Shown piece by piece: positions 33,640 through 45,246 of a stretch of 64,000 bases of DNA. This stretch comes from Cryptomeria japonica (Eukaryota; Streptophyta; Pinopsida; Cupressales; Cupressaceae). A model generated the notes under the pieces. The model had not been told where the DNA came from. It searched no databases and saw nothing but the letters and a program-made list of their open reading frames with translations. The stretch covers positions 160,476,317 to 160,540,316 of the forward strand of contig NC_081405.1 in assembly GCF_030272615.1 (NCBI RefSeq), given 5' to 3'. The position numbers and the translations under genes are program-made. Within the stretch, counting starts at the first letter, position 1; the number at the start of each line of letters is the position of its first letter.

Positions 33640-35520
33640 TGATTTGACTGGATGCAGGAGTACTTGCCCCAGATAAAGTCTAGACACATGCTATACTTGT
33701 CAAAGATTAGGACAAACATCGGGTTGCTGACTTCTCTTGTGAAGAGATGGCACTCAGAGATGTGTACGTTTCATTTTCTGACTGGCAAGATGTGAGTCAC
33801 TTTAGAGGATGCATATAAGATATTGCAAGTTCCAATCTATGGGGATCTCTTAGTTTATGAGTGAGAGGGAGACATGGATGCACTCCGATGAGTCTTCGTA
33901 GAACCAAATCTAGAGTTGATACTGGGACACCTGAGTTAGGATATTAGGAATTCCAATAGATAGAGGTTGGCAGCTATGGTGGGAGGGATGATCAGTGGGT
34001 TCTTATGTCCCGATAGAGCTACACAGGGTCTAGCTATTAGATGGGGGAGGACTTTGGAGATCCTCGTGATTGAGCACAAGAGATTCACATGGGGGCCACA
34101 CATTTTGGCACATCTATACCATGAGTTGCACTAGTTTGTTTACCATGGTGGTTGTGGATTGGGGTTACACTTCTACACTTGTGGGCATATGAGCATATTG
34201 TTGTGACTAGACCTATTCACTTTATATTTAGAGGACACTGGGAGTTTTATGCACATCTATATAGCATGATTACTTCCCAACCACAGATTGAGAAGATAGA
34301 TTACTGGTGGCGAGTTATAGATGATATTGATAGTGTTATATGGAGGTCATATTTAGACTATGAGGCCTGGGAGGAGGATACTACAGAGCTACCATTTTGT
34401 TTTAGGAGCAGATATCTCATTGGGTGGACTTTGTACATTTTGGATAGGCATTTGATCGACAGGGTATGTAGGCAGTTTGGTTGACAACAAGGGATGCCAC
34501 GAGGTTCAGGTGAGTTTTCCCAGACAGTTAGGGAGCAGAGCTGCTGGGGACCCATTTTGTCATACGATGTAACAATTTCATAGTTTGAGAAGATGGTACC
34601 TATGCCATGGGATATGCTGCCAGATATTATTGATGTGGGCATGAATGATGAGTATATATCCTATTTTGTAGCTTATCCCTTTTCGATACTGATAGACCCA
34701 ACATAGTCCATTCCTGTAGAAGAGGAGGAGGAGGATGATGAGGATGGGGTTGGAGGCCAATGAAGGAGACAAAGGAGATGGGGAGCCAAGAGGATGGTAA
34801 GAGGCAGAGGTGGACCCAGGGATTGAGGGAGGGTAGAGGGTGCTAAGGGAGGTGGAGAGGTAGGGCAAGGAGGTAGACCACTAAGTCCACCCAGGGGTAG
34901 AGGAGGACATGTGTTACAAGTTACAGCCCATGTACAGGGATAGGGATAGGGCCTAGCCAGATGGGCACAGGTACAGGTACAAGATGCCCCACAATAGGGT
35001 GAACAAGAGGAGGGTGTACAGGGGGGAGATGAGGAGGAGGATGCGATACTTATGCTTCCAGAGCTCACATAGGCCTAGGTCAATGAGATTGAGGATCTCG
35101 AGAGGGATGTGACTCGATTGAGGCGACAACTGGCAAATATGTAGCGAGAGAGAGATGAGGCCATACAAAGATATGCAATCATCAAGGAGACCATACGGGT
35201 TGCTAGGGCTATAGCTATAGGTGACACCACATCAGGGTTTTCTTTTTGCCTCCAAGAAGGGGACAAGATAGCCTACTAGAGGAACCTCTATTATGCAGTA
35301 GTACCTCTAGAGTTGAGGGCAAGGAGCTAGAAGAGAGCTTCACACTCTACGACTTCTAGTCGAGATAGGAGGGTAGCATCTATTGGAGGAGTCATGGGTC
35401 CACACGCACCACCAAGGGGAGGAGGAGGGGACAGACAAGGTGATCCAGGGGCGGGTACTTCGAGTGCTCAAATTCCACCGAGGCCAACTAGCTCCAAGGG
35501 GGGATCATCATCATAGCTCA
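33640..35520 (+). pseudogene. Plant mobile domain (PMD/MAIN-like) pseudogene, antisense to F
   Basis: Plus-strand frames carry the landmarks of the plant mobile domain: LTSLVKRWHSEMCTFHF, VTLEDAYKILQVPIYGD, HILAHLYHEL, LHLWAYEHIVVTRP, and LILDRH-like text ending DRVCRQFG and QQGMPRG. Two in-frame stops and a frameshift near 34150 break it. The C-terminal part (34485-35520) is in one frame with several stops: acidic EEEEDDEDG, a Gly/Arg-rich stretch, a predicted coiled coil (VNEIEDLERDVTRLRRQLANM) and a Ser/Gly-rich end. PMD proteins of plants act in gene silencing and cell maintenance, and the domain also travels in transposons. Its place between integrase and 3' LTR on the opposite strand fits a Tat antisense ORF. 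Confidence 0.8.
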
Positions 35521-35803
35521 AGAGAATCCAATTTTGTATCAGTTTTTGTATGATGATATAGGCACCTTCGAGTGATTTTGTAGCCATATGAGATTTTGAC
35601 ATCATTGTATCATGACACTTATTATATATATATATGAGATAATCCATCCTTGCAATAGCTATATGCATGTGTTCATGTGTGATGTTCTATATGCTTCATG
35701 ATGATTTTATGATGCTTATGATTCTATTAAGATGATGCATGTTACATATTTTATTATAATGTCATGATGCTTACTGAGATGGATATGTACATGATGAAAT
35801 GGA
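35521..35803. other. Element F 3' region, left flank of G
   Basis: AT-rich sequence with a short (ta)n run near 35623-35636 and repeated atgatgct-like words. Non-coding part of F. Similar wording continues on the other side of G after 41598, which supports G as an insertion. Confidence 0.5.
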
Positions 35804-37132
35804 TGTAAGGAAAGTAGAGGGGTATATGCTCTCCTATCATCAATTCTAAAGGGATAATCAGGCAAGGGAGTATTTTAATTTCAATTTGCAATACATTACA
35901 ATAAACATAGACAAAAGAACACCAAATAAAGACACCAGATATACGTGGGAAAACCCACCACCAAGAAGATTCCTTTATTCAATAAATAGTACAATTACAA
36001 TAAATTCTCAGATCTTCTTTTCAGACTCTATTCTCAGAACTCCGTTCTCACCACATGTAGACACCTCTCCACTCGGCTTCTTCAACTTCCACCGTATCAG
36101 CTACTTCCTCGACCACCTATATATATACCAAACATTCCTCTATCATTTTGTATATCGGCCTTGTAACCATCGAGTAATAGCCTATCCATCCACAAACTCG
36201 TGGAAAACCTTTTAGCCCACATTCATCTAGAAGTCAGGTCAGTTTGTATTCAAATACATCGACAGAAACATTTCACGTGTCTACCTACAAGTGTTTTGGA
36301 CTTTAGTCAGGGTGACCATCCACAGTCGGATATTTCTTCATTGGCCCATCAAAAACATTACTCAGAAGTTACCCCGATCTCCGATCACCAGTAGATGACC
36401 TCATCGGCCCATCAGAATAACAAACAACCAATTCTTCTGATCTCTGATGATGCCCCGATCACTGAAAGCAATCCCGGTTATCCGATCTTCCTTGATCTCT
36501 TTCTGTGCTCTGCCACATGGCACCCCTTGATTGGTTTTGGGTCCATACCCTGACATCTTAGCATGACCTCAATATCAATCCATAATTCTTCTTTGTTGTT
36601 GGGTCGTGATGGAAAGTCTCACAAACAATTTCCCATCATGACCTAGCGACCACCATTGGATCTTCTGCAGTCATCGTCCTATCATTTCGATTTGCTCGGC
36701 CTTTAATTCTCTTGAGTCGCTCACTTGTTGGGTCCCACCACTTGGTCGCCATGTTACAAGGGATATTCCAACAAGTAGTTTCCCATTGCGACCTAGCAAT
36801 CACCGTTGGATCAACCTTGATCATCTTCCGATCATCCTGGACTTGCTGGCCAGTTAACTTCGCTTGAGTGCTCTCTTGTCAGGACCCATCACTTAGTGAC
36901 CATGTCATGAGGGAGATTCTAATAAGTAGTTTCCCATCATGGTATAGCAACAGTCATTGGATCTTTTCACTTGACTCTCAGATCTACTCAACTTGCTCAC
37001 CCGATAGCTAATCACAAGAAGAGGATTCCATCGGTCCATTTGCAAGAGTCAAACCGATAGCTGTTCTAATGGGATAGGTTACTACGATCAACCCGAACAC
37101 TAGTCAGGATAATTCGAGGCATATTTCCAACA
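35804..37132 (-). repeat. Element G 3' LTR
   Basis: 1,329 bp, TGTAAGG to CCAACA. It aligns with 39214-40490 plus 41545-41597. Contains repeated text around tttcccatcatgacctagcgacc, which recurs with variations near 36630, 36780 and 36930. Confidence 0.87.
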
Positions 37133-38308
37133 ATCTCACACTTGCCAAGGAATTTACTAGACCTTTCTACCATGCTGAACACTTACAGACCACACTAAGA
37201 ACCATGGACTCTAAAGCCCATCAATGCTGATATACCATTCGATCATAAAACATCAAGAAACAAAAATTAACATGTGTACCTATGTAGAGAAGTCTCATCT
37301 CTTTCATGAACACTTCCACCTTCTACGATGCCACTTCCACAGGCCATACATAGAAGCTATCCACTAAGAAAATTACAACTTTGTCTCTTGAGTACAGAAA
37401 AAAGTCATGATCCAAAACTAACCAAATGTACAAACATTTGTTACAGACATAGCTAGAATAGCACCAACAGTAAGTGCTAGCACATCCAACTACACATACC
37501 CTTAAGAGATCATTAACATGTACAACATGTTACTCACAATCTCAAGCTCCACATGCAATACACACCAAGGAGCTCCCACTGCATAGGTAATCTCAACCAT
37601 TTACAACATCTCATAGAAGTGAAATAATATTTGTACCAAGAGCTTTCTCAATACTAACTGGTTACAAAGAACCTGCAAGCAAGTCTTCACAGCACCTTGT
37701 ATCATGCCCTTCTACACTCACCTCTAAAATGTCAACTATGTTATAACAAATGAATGCATCTCAGTTGGACCTATTAATCATTCCAACACATACCTCTCTA
37801 GCCACAAGAGAAAGATAGCACCATCTCTGTTTCCATGTATCCATGAGCACCTTGTAATTGATCAACACATGCCAACCTCCAAATGCATAACCACATTATC
37901 ATGAAGTATCAAACAATATGATCAATGTACTCAAAATATAGAAACAAAACCAAGATGAATGTCAAAGTTCCAACTGTAGAAGCAGGAACATAAACATGAC
38001 ACACATGATCTAAAACATCTCATCCAAAGAGATTACATGCTCTATATGAACATAACCATATTATGTCAAAAAACTCTAAATGCATCTCAAGAGTGTACCC
38101 AGACATAATATAAAACATCCTAACTAAGGAAAACAACATCTCTACCAAGGAATTATGAATCCTCAAGATGTTAGCATCTTCAGTCACATGAAGATCATCC
38201 ACCATCAAGTGATGAATCTGCATCACTGCCAAAGACCCATGGTACCCAATCTCACAAGGCATCATGATTGAACCAGACACCATCAGACATTTGTCTTGCC
38301 AAAGTAGC
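37133..38308 (-). other. Element G 3' internal region
   Basis: Between the LTR and the Gag ORF. No protease, integrase or RT motif is readable. A minus-strand open frame at 38020-38427 overlaps the Gag end in a different phase and has no recognisable domain. A short tract tctcacacttgcc next to the LTR is the probable priming site. Element M pieces resemble this region. Confidence 0.6.
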
Positions 38309-39085
38309 TCAAAAGGCATCTCCATCCTCATTCTGTGAGGATGCACAAGACAAAGAATTTGAAGAAAACTTGTTTCCTTTCTTCTTCTTCTCTTTGCAAT
38401 CCTTCTGAATGTGACCAACTTGCCCACAGTTCCAACACTTTGCTTTGGATTTCTTTCCAGGAGCAGAACTTTCCTCTAACTTGGATTTAGACTTCGTGTC
38501 CTGTGTCTTGCCATGAATAGCAAGGGCCTCTTTGACCATCTTAGAAGATTTCCTTCGTGTTTCTTCTGATAGCAACAAAGCAACCACTTCTTCCATCTTG
38601 AAAGTGGTTGTTGTGCTTCCAATGGCCATTACCATATGATCCCATGTGTTAGGCAGAGAACACAATAGAAGCATACATTGATCTTCGTCATCAATCTTGA
38701 CTCCCATGAAAGTTAGTTGAGCAACCATCATGTTGAAAAAATTCAGATGATCTACAACAGATGTACCCTCGTCCATCTTCAAGGAATACAACTTCTTCCT
38801 TAGGAACAACTTGTTTACTAGAGATTTCCCCTGATAGATATCTCCAAGTTTCTTCCACAGAAAATGTGTAGTCTTTTCCTCATGAACATTTAATAGAACA
38901 AAGTCTGCCAAACAGAGTCTAATTAATCCTCTGGCTTTTCTATCTGCAAGATCCCAGTCTTCTAGCCTCATGCCTAAAGGTTTTTGTCCAGACACAGCAA
39001 ACCACAGATCTCGATCAACTAGAAAATATTCCATCTTGAGTTTCCACAACTCAAAGTTTGAACCGTTGAACTTATCAATCTCCAC
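38309..39085 (-). CDS. Element G Gag protein with one zinc knuckle
   Basis: An uninterrupted ORF of 258 residues. The N-terminus (MEIDKFNGSNFELWKLKME) and central part (LLCSLPNTWDHMVMAI) are typical of copia Gag (UBN2/DUF4219 type). A complete knuckle CWNCGQVGHIQKDC is near residues 216-229, followed by a Lys-rich tail ending in a stop instead of continuing into protease. It starts about 115 bases from the primer-binding site. It would bind element RNA and assemble particles. Being intact while almost everything else here is broken suggests a younger element or selection on Gag. Size is normal for copia Gag. Confidence 0.9.
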   Translation of the reverse strand: MEIDKFNGSNFELWKLKMEYFLVDRDLWFAVSGQKPLGMRLEDWDLADRKARGLIRLCLADFVLLNVHEEKTTHFLWKKLGDIYQGKSLVNKLFLRKKLYSLKMDEGTSVVDHLNFFNMMVAQLTFMGVKIDDEDQCMLLLCSLPNTWDHMVMAIGSTTTTFKMEEVVALLLSEETRRKSSKMVKEALAIHGKTQDTKSKSKLEESSAPGKKSKAKCWNCGQVGHIQKDCKEKKKKGNKFSSNSLSCASSQNEDGDAF

Positions 39086-39199
39086 TCATCTAGGAGTGCG
39101 TGCCATCTCAATCTGCAAACAAAATACTCTACTAGACTCCCACTAAAAACATAATTGACACAAAACAACCCTCCCCAACAAGGATAACACAACTAAATA

Positions 39200-39211
39200 G
39201 CTCTGATACCA
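39200..39211 (-). other. Element G primer-binding site
   Basis: Sense strand TGGTATCAGAGC, an exact initiator tRNA-Met site two bases from the LTR. Confidence 0.92.
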
Positions 39212-39213
39212 CT

Positions 39214-41597
39214 TGTAAGGAAAGCAAAGTATGGAATACGCTCTCCTATCATCAATTCTAAAGGGATAATCAGGCAAGGGAGTATTTTAATTTTAGTTTG
39301 CAATACATTAAGATAACCACAGACAAAAGAACACCATATATAGACACTAGTTATACGTGGGAAAAACCTTACGGGTAAAAAAACTACCACCAAGAAGATT
39401 CCTTTATTCAGTAAACAACACGGTTACAAAAATTCTCAGATCTTCTTTTCAGACTCTGTTCTCACCACATGCAGACACCTCTCCACTCAACTTCTTCAAC
39501 TTCCACCATATCGGCTACTTCCTCGACCACCTATATATATACCAAAAATTCCTCTATCAATTTGTATACCTGCCTTGTAACCGTTGAGTAACAACCTATC
39601 CATTCATGAACTCATGGACAACCTATTATCCCACATTCATCCGGAAGTTAGGTCGATTCGTATTCAAATACATCGACATAAACATTTCATGTGTCCGCCT
39701 ACAAGTCTTTTGGACTTCGGTTCGGGCGACCATCCATAGTTGGATATTTATTCATTGGCCCATCGAAAACATTACTCAGAAGTTACCTTGATCTTTGATC
39801 ACCAATAGATGACCTCATCAGCCCATTGGAATAACAAACAACTAGTTCTTCCGATCTTTGATGATTCCCTGATCACCAAAAGCAATCCTGGTTGTCTGAT
39901 CTTCCTTGATATCTTTTTGTGCTCTGCCATGTGGCACCCCTTGATTGGTTCCAGGTCCATGCCTTGACATCTTAGCACAACCTCAATATCCACCCAAAAT
40001 TCTTCTTTGTCACTGGGTCGCGATGGAAAGTCTCACAAGAAATTTCCCATCGCAACCTAGCGACCACCGTCGGATCTTCTGCGGTCACCATCTGATCATT
40101 TTGATTTGCTCAGCCTTTAATTCTCCTGAGCCACTCACCTATTGGGTCCCACCACTTGGTCGCCATGTGAGGGATATTCCAATGAGCATTTTCCCATTGC
40201 AACCTAGCAATCATCGTTGGATCAACCTTGATCGTCGCTCGATCATCTTGGACTTGCTCACCAATTAACTTCACTTGAGTGCTCTCTTGCCAAGACCCAT
40301 CACTTAGTCGCCATGTCGCAAGGGACATTCCAACAAGCAGTTTCCCATCATGTTATAGTGACAACTATTGGATCTTTTCACTCGACCGTCAGATCTACTC
40401 AACTTGCTCACCCGATAGTTAATCAGAAGAAGAGGACTCCACCGGTCCATTCGCAAGAGTCAAACTGACAACTATTCTAATAGGATAGGTTGTTAGGTCC
40501 TAGAGACAATTGAGAGGGGGGGGGGTGAATCAGTTGTCTAATAAATTCAAACCAAAAACTAATTAACCAACTTAATGCTTAATACCGGTAAACCAGTTAA
40601 GTATGCCGGTAGACAGTGTTAACAGTAAATTGCTATACTGGTAAGGATTAATGCATGAAACATAAATATAAAGTCATCCACAACACATAACACCAATATT
40701 TGTATGTGGAAACCCTATAAGGGGAAAAACCACGGTGGGAAACCTTACCCACAATCAAATGATACTACTGCAGATAGTAAGTGTACATAAATGGGGTCTG
40801 CACATGCAGAAAGGCCAACAGCCTAGAGCTCACTGCTCAATCACAAAATGGGAGTCATACTGACTACAGTTGGATGGTTAAATCCAATAAGAATGTACTG
40901 CACAAAATAGCATCTTCATATGCTGGATTCAGTACCGGTGTAATGCTGATATGCTTTTACAAAAACCTAACTTCACCTTCAAATGATGTCTTCGTGTATA
41001 TCCCTACTTGATCTCGCATATACCTTCACTTAATTCTTTTTCGCATTCCACACTTGATCTTACAAATAAGATCTTACATTTATACCATACCCTAAGACCA
41101 ATTTTAGTAGGTCGGCTCTACAAGATATTACAATAAAAACATTTTACAAACAATATAATATCCGATGCAATAACCGATTGAACATGTTGGCTTAATGCAT
41201 TTACAACAATAATAAATCATCTCCATAGCATGCCATGCTGATCTGGAAAAGATAAACCTACCGGTGCAACCCTAGATAACCTGGACCTATTTGCCGGGAA
41301 AAGCAAATATGCAAATATGAATATACCAATGATTAATTCTTCAAAACAAAGTGTCCACACGATGTCTTCAACATTACCAAGTGTCTTCCATATCATTCCA
41401 GGTACCGGTGAACAATATATCCTACCAGTGAACCATATACCAGTAACTGTTGCACAGTTTAGTTGCTTGCCGGTGAATGTTGCTGGATCTCCAAAGTAGG
41501 TGTTGACATCAATGACAAAACCATACCAAAATACCAACATAGGTTACTCTGATCAACCCAAACACTGGTTAGGATAATTCAAGGCATATTTCCAACA
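39214..41597 (-). repeat. Element G 5' LTR, split by H
   Basis: LTR sequence at 39214-40490 and 41540-41597, interrupted by solo LTR H. Without H and one duplication it is about 1,330 bp, the same as the other copy. It keeps a stem-loop-like block (39353-39385) that is shortened in the 3' LTR. Confidence 0.87.
40491..41539 (-). mobile_element. Solo LTR H inside the G 5' LTR
   Basis: 1,049 bp from TGTTAGGTCC to ATACCAACA, flanked by exact duplications taggt (40486-40490 and 41540-41544). It carries the G run plus gtgaatcag signature (about 40513-40532) and the stem-loop (40706-40733) seen in A, B and D, placing it with copia-type LTRs here. Minus orientation is inferred from those signatures. 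No internal region. Confidence 0.88.
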
Positions 41598-43016
41598 ACA
41601 GAATGTATTTTTGTTCTTTTTTGGAACTATATGTATGCTTATGAGGTATATACATGATGAGATGCATGATATATATAGTTTTGTCTTTTACGTTGTATAT
41701 GAAAATTCAAATGCTAATCAGTGATGTATGCAGGATGTGATGCTATCATGATTTCTAAATGCAAGTGTATTATGTGCTAACATGCATGTAATGATGTAGG
41801 TGAAAGCTATATGAAATGCAGATCTTTTTGGTGTGTCATTATACTCAGTCATATGATACCAAGATACATGGGCTCAGGAAGGGATAGCAGAAAAAGGGGA
41901 TGGAAGGTAGAAGATATGGAAGTGAAAGAGATTCTTGGGCTATTATCAACATTGAGCTTTATTATGGCAAATAGGTTATGACCATCTAGGTATAGGTTTG
42001 AACTAGAAAAAAATTGTACCCTTTTGCATGGAGATCAGATAGTCACAAACAAGAAATTCCCCAGTTCATACTAGAATCACAACATCCTCATATCCTTGGA
42101 CAAGCCATAGTATTACTGAGTCAATCCACAGACAAAAAAAATAGTAGGTGAATCATACCCCATCCTCGCCTTTCTTTTTCAGACATCCTAGAGATAGAAT
42201 CTCTAGTCAGAGACATCCTGGAAAAGATAAAAGGCATGTCACCTTACACGATGAAATCAAAAGAAAAATAAGACTTGACACCAACACATAATGAAATCCT
42301 CATGTTATTTGTGTTTCTTGCCACATATGTTAACATGTTTGATTTGGTCACAATGTTGTTATCCTGACAAAGGACAAGTTATGCTAAAAACCATGTTGTT
42401 GCCAAAGTTTGCTGAAAGATTTTATTTGAAAGCCCACTGTTGCTTGTGTCTCATTTGAAATTGATTGAATCCATGAAACTAATACTTTATTGCAAAGAGG
42501 AACACAACTTTATTGTGGATTGGCGATGCAAGTGATCTTTTATTGCAACATGTGCGTGAAAAGAAAGAGGAATGAAAAGACAATGCTCCTCAAAATATGC
42601 AATGCTCAGGGTACCACTTCCATCGCTAGATTTTGGATTTTGCCCCACTTATAGATTAGACCTAATTTATTATGGAAGGAAATGGTAAAAAGGGAGGTTT
42701 ATTATGAATGGCTAACCAATCTTAGGTAGATCAATAACAATCCATGATGGGAATTGGTAAATTTATTATGGAGGAGTAGATTGCGAGTGTGTGCAAGTTG
42801 AAGGGATGAGATTGAATCCTAAAGGAGGGAGGAGCAATGTCTCTACACATGGCACTAGTAACCTAGTTTTCACCATGGTACTTGCCCAGGGCGCCACTGA
42901 AGTGGTTTTCACCATTTGACAGATTTTATTCTCTTCACTTTTTTTTATTTTTTTATTTTTTTGTGTCACAAGGCGTCTGTTTGTTAGGTTTTCACCAAGT
43001 AACGATTTTTCTATTT
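41598..43016 (-). other. Element F region between integrase and antisense PMD ORF
   Basis: No sustained coding frame. AT-rich, with T-rich runs near 42938-43070. This is the F 3' non-coding region on the pol side of G. Confidence 0.55.
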
Positions 43017-44476
43017 TTATGATTTTTTTGTATTTTTGATATTTTTTTTTATTTTTTTGTATTTTTGACGAAGGATATTTTGAAAAACTATGTAAAACCT
43101 GTGAAGGTGCATGCTATTGATAGGATCCTTCAAAGGTTCTCCATCTGGTGTTGAGAGATGATATGCACATGATCCATTAACTGTTGTGATGACATAAGGA
43201 CCAAGCCAATTTGGTTCAAACTTGCCCTTCTTTTCACAATCTTGATGATTTTTAGGATTTTCTCTGAGAACTAAGTCACCCACCTCAAATGTATGAGGTT
43301 TTACCTTGTGATTTTAGCTACGACTCATTCTTTTTTTATATGCTTTAAGATGATTAAAAGCAATTTGTCTACGCTCATCCAATAATCCTAGATCTTGTAA
43401 GCGGGAGACCCTGTAATCTTCATTATTGATTATATTGCACAAAGAGACTCTTAGGGATGGTAACTTGACCTCAATAGGAAAGATAGATTTGACACTATAG
43501 ACAAGTGAATAAGGTGTAGCTCCAGTAGGTGTATGAACACTTTTGCAGTAGGCCCAAAGTACAGGGTTGAGTTAGATATGCCAGTTACAGCCAGCGTCAT
43601 CGACTATCTTTTTTAGGATTTTAAGGATAGTTTTATTAGATTCCTCAACTTGACCATTACCTTGGGGGTAATATGGGGTGGAAAAGTGATGATGTATATG
43701 GAAATAATCACAAAGCTCACAAACATCTTATTTCTTGAAAGGATGCCCATTATCTATGACAATGGAAAGGGGAACACCGTAGCGACAAATGATATAATTA
43801 AGGATAAAAGTTTTTATTTGCTTTCGGGTGACTTGGATGAGAGGAACGGCTTCAATCTATTTTATAAAATATTTTGTGGTTGTGATAATGAATTTATGAC
43901 CATTGGAAGAGGGGGGTGTATCTTACCTATGAGGTCAGGTCCCCACTAGCAAAAAGGTCATGGAGTAGTAATTGGTTGAAGTTCCTGTGCTGGTGCATGA
44001 ATAAGGTCTCCATGAATCTGACATTTCTTACACTTTGTGACAAACTGATATGAGTATTTTTCTATAGTAGGCCAGTAGTATCTAGTCCTCATCAATTTCT
44101 TGGCTAAGCTTGGACCACTAGAGTGAGCACCACAAATACCTTTGTGAACCTCACACAACGCAATTTGAGTTTCATCACTTTCTAAGCATCTAAGAAGAGT
44201 ACCATCTAGATCCTGATGATAAAGGTTATTGGATAAGATGACATATCGGGAGGATTGGTGAATGAATGTATGACATTTATTGTTGGAAACATCGGGTGGA
44301 AGGATATTGTCACGAAGGTAAGTGAAAATGGCACCATACCAGGGGGAATCGGGACCAACAACACATATCATCTTAGTGGGAGTAATCTCATATGAGGAAA
44401 CCAGAAGATTATCCACCAAGAACTCATAGAGAGTCTCATTTTGAGGTGTATCAATCAATGAAGCAATGGTAGCCAT
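43017..44476 (-). pseudogene. Element F integrase
   Basis: Minus-strand reading: an N-terminal zinc-binding region (HKGICGAHSSGPSLAKKL, then CKKCQIHG), a core with WGPDLIGKI, IVIDNGHPF and PYYPQGNGQVEESNKTI (the D, D and E positions can be identified), and a C-terminal part with WLGPYVI, the GPY/F module. The N-terminal part is open (43958-44476). The core (about 43610-43957) has stops near 43948 and 43859, and the C-terminal part is open again up to 43283. Integrase inserts element DNA into the chromosome. No chromodomain is seen, as expected for Tat. Confidence 0.87.
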
Positions 44477-44523
44477 GACATCTGCATCTCGATTGTTATC
44501 CTTGGAATCTGTTCAAATATTAT

Positions 44524-44830
44524 CTATGTGAAATATTGCTTGAAGTCATCCACCATTTTCTTGTAAGGCATTAACTTTTCATCTTTAGTTTGATAATCAT
44601 CATTTGCTTGACAAATTACAAGTTGAGAGTCCCCAAAAACATGAAGTTCTTGGATCTTCCATTGAACTACAATTCGTAGTCCTTTTGTTAATGCTTTGTA
44701 TTCTGCTATGTTATTAGTGCAAGGGAATGACAATCGATATGACTTAGAAATGGAGTCCCCTTGATGTGTGATGAAGAGGATACCAACTCCTGCTCCATGT
44801 TGTATATATGAACCATGAAAATATAATTGT
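44524..44830 (-). pseudogene. Element F archaeal-like RNase H (aRH)
   Basis: The minus strand reads YFHGSYIQHGAGVGILF, CTNNIAEYKALTKGL, VFGDSQLVICQ and LMPYKKMVDDF. This order, with NNxAEYxAL and GDSQLV, is the archaeal-like RNase H that Tat elements carry in addition to the ordinary one. The first acidic position reads HGS where the family has DGS, so activity is doubtful. It lies between the ordinary RNase H and integrase. Confidence 0.85.
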
Positions 44831-45246
44831 CACCACTATGAGAATGGATTCATTTGAGAATTCCAAGAGAATAGGAGAGTCATCAATCATAGGTTCATCT
44901 TCTATTGATCTGCAATAGCCTGTCCTTTAATTGGTTTTCTATTCACATATTGAATGTCGAACTCGCTCAGAATCATAACCCATTTAGCTAATCTACCAGT
45001 GAGTGTTGCCTTATTTAGAAGATTTTTTAGTGGATCTATCCTTGCAACAAGCTTTATTTTATGAGATAGCATGTAATGTAATCATTTTTATGAGGGAAAA
45101 ACAACAACAAGACATGCACGCTCAATCGACATGTAGAGCTTGTAACCAATCAATGTGTGACTGATATAATATACTACTCTTTATTTTCCTTCATTTTCTT
45201 GTTGCACCAAGAGTGCCCCCAGTGTTGTTTGCGTAGTTGATATGTA
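44831..45246 (-). pseudogene. Element F ordinary RNase H, C-terminal part
   Basis: Continues the RT/RNase H frame from the other side of element D. Reading from 45246: YISTTQTTLGALLVQQENEG, a stop, RVVYYISHTLIGYKLYMSIE and ACLVVVF, the gypsy RNase H pattern. It then degrades, with several stops, before the aRH. The target duplication atgta lies at 45242-45246. Confidence 0.8.

Larger units (their letters stand above)
35804..41597 (-). mobile_element. Gag-only copia-like element G, nested in F
   Basis: LTRs at 35804-37132 and 39214-41597 (the latter enlarged by solo LTR H) flank a 2.1-kb interior with a primer-binding site and one Gag ORF but no polymerase. Ends are TGTAAGG...CCAACA. The flanks atgga and acaga match in only three of five bases, so the duplication is not convincing. 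The layout resembles the non-autonomous TR-GAG elements described in plants, which depend on enzymes from other copies. Confidence 0.85.

Noticed and set aside
34358-35266. Several minus-strand open frames rich in Pro, Ser and Leu
   Set aside because: Antisense of the Gly/Arg/acidic tail of the PMD pseudogene, which has clear family motifs on the plus strand.
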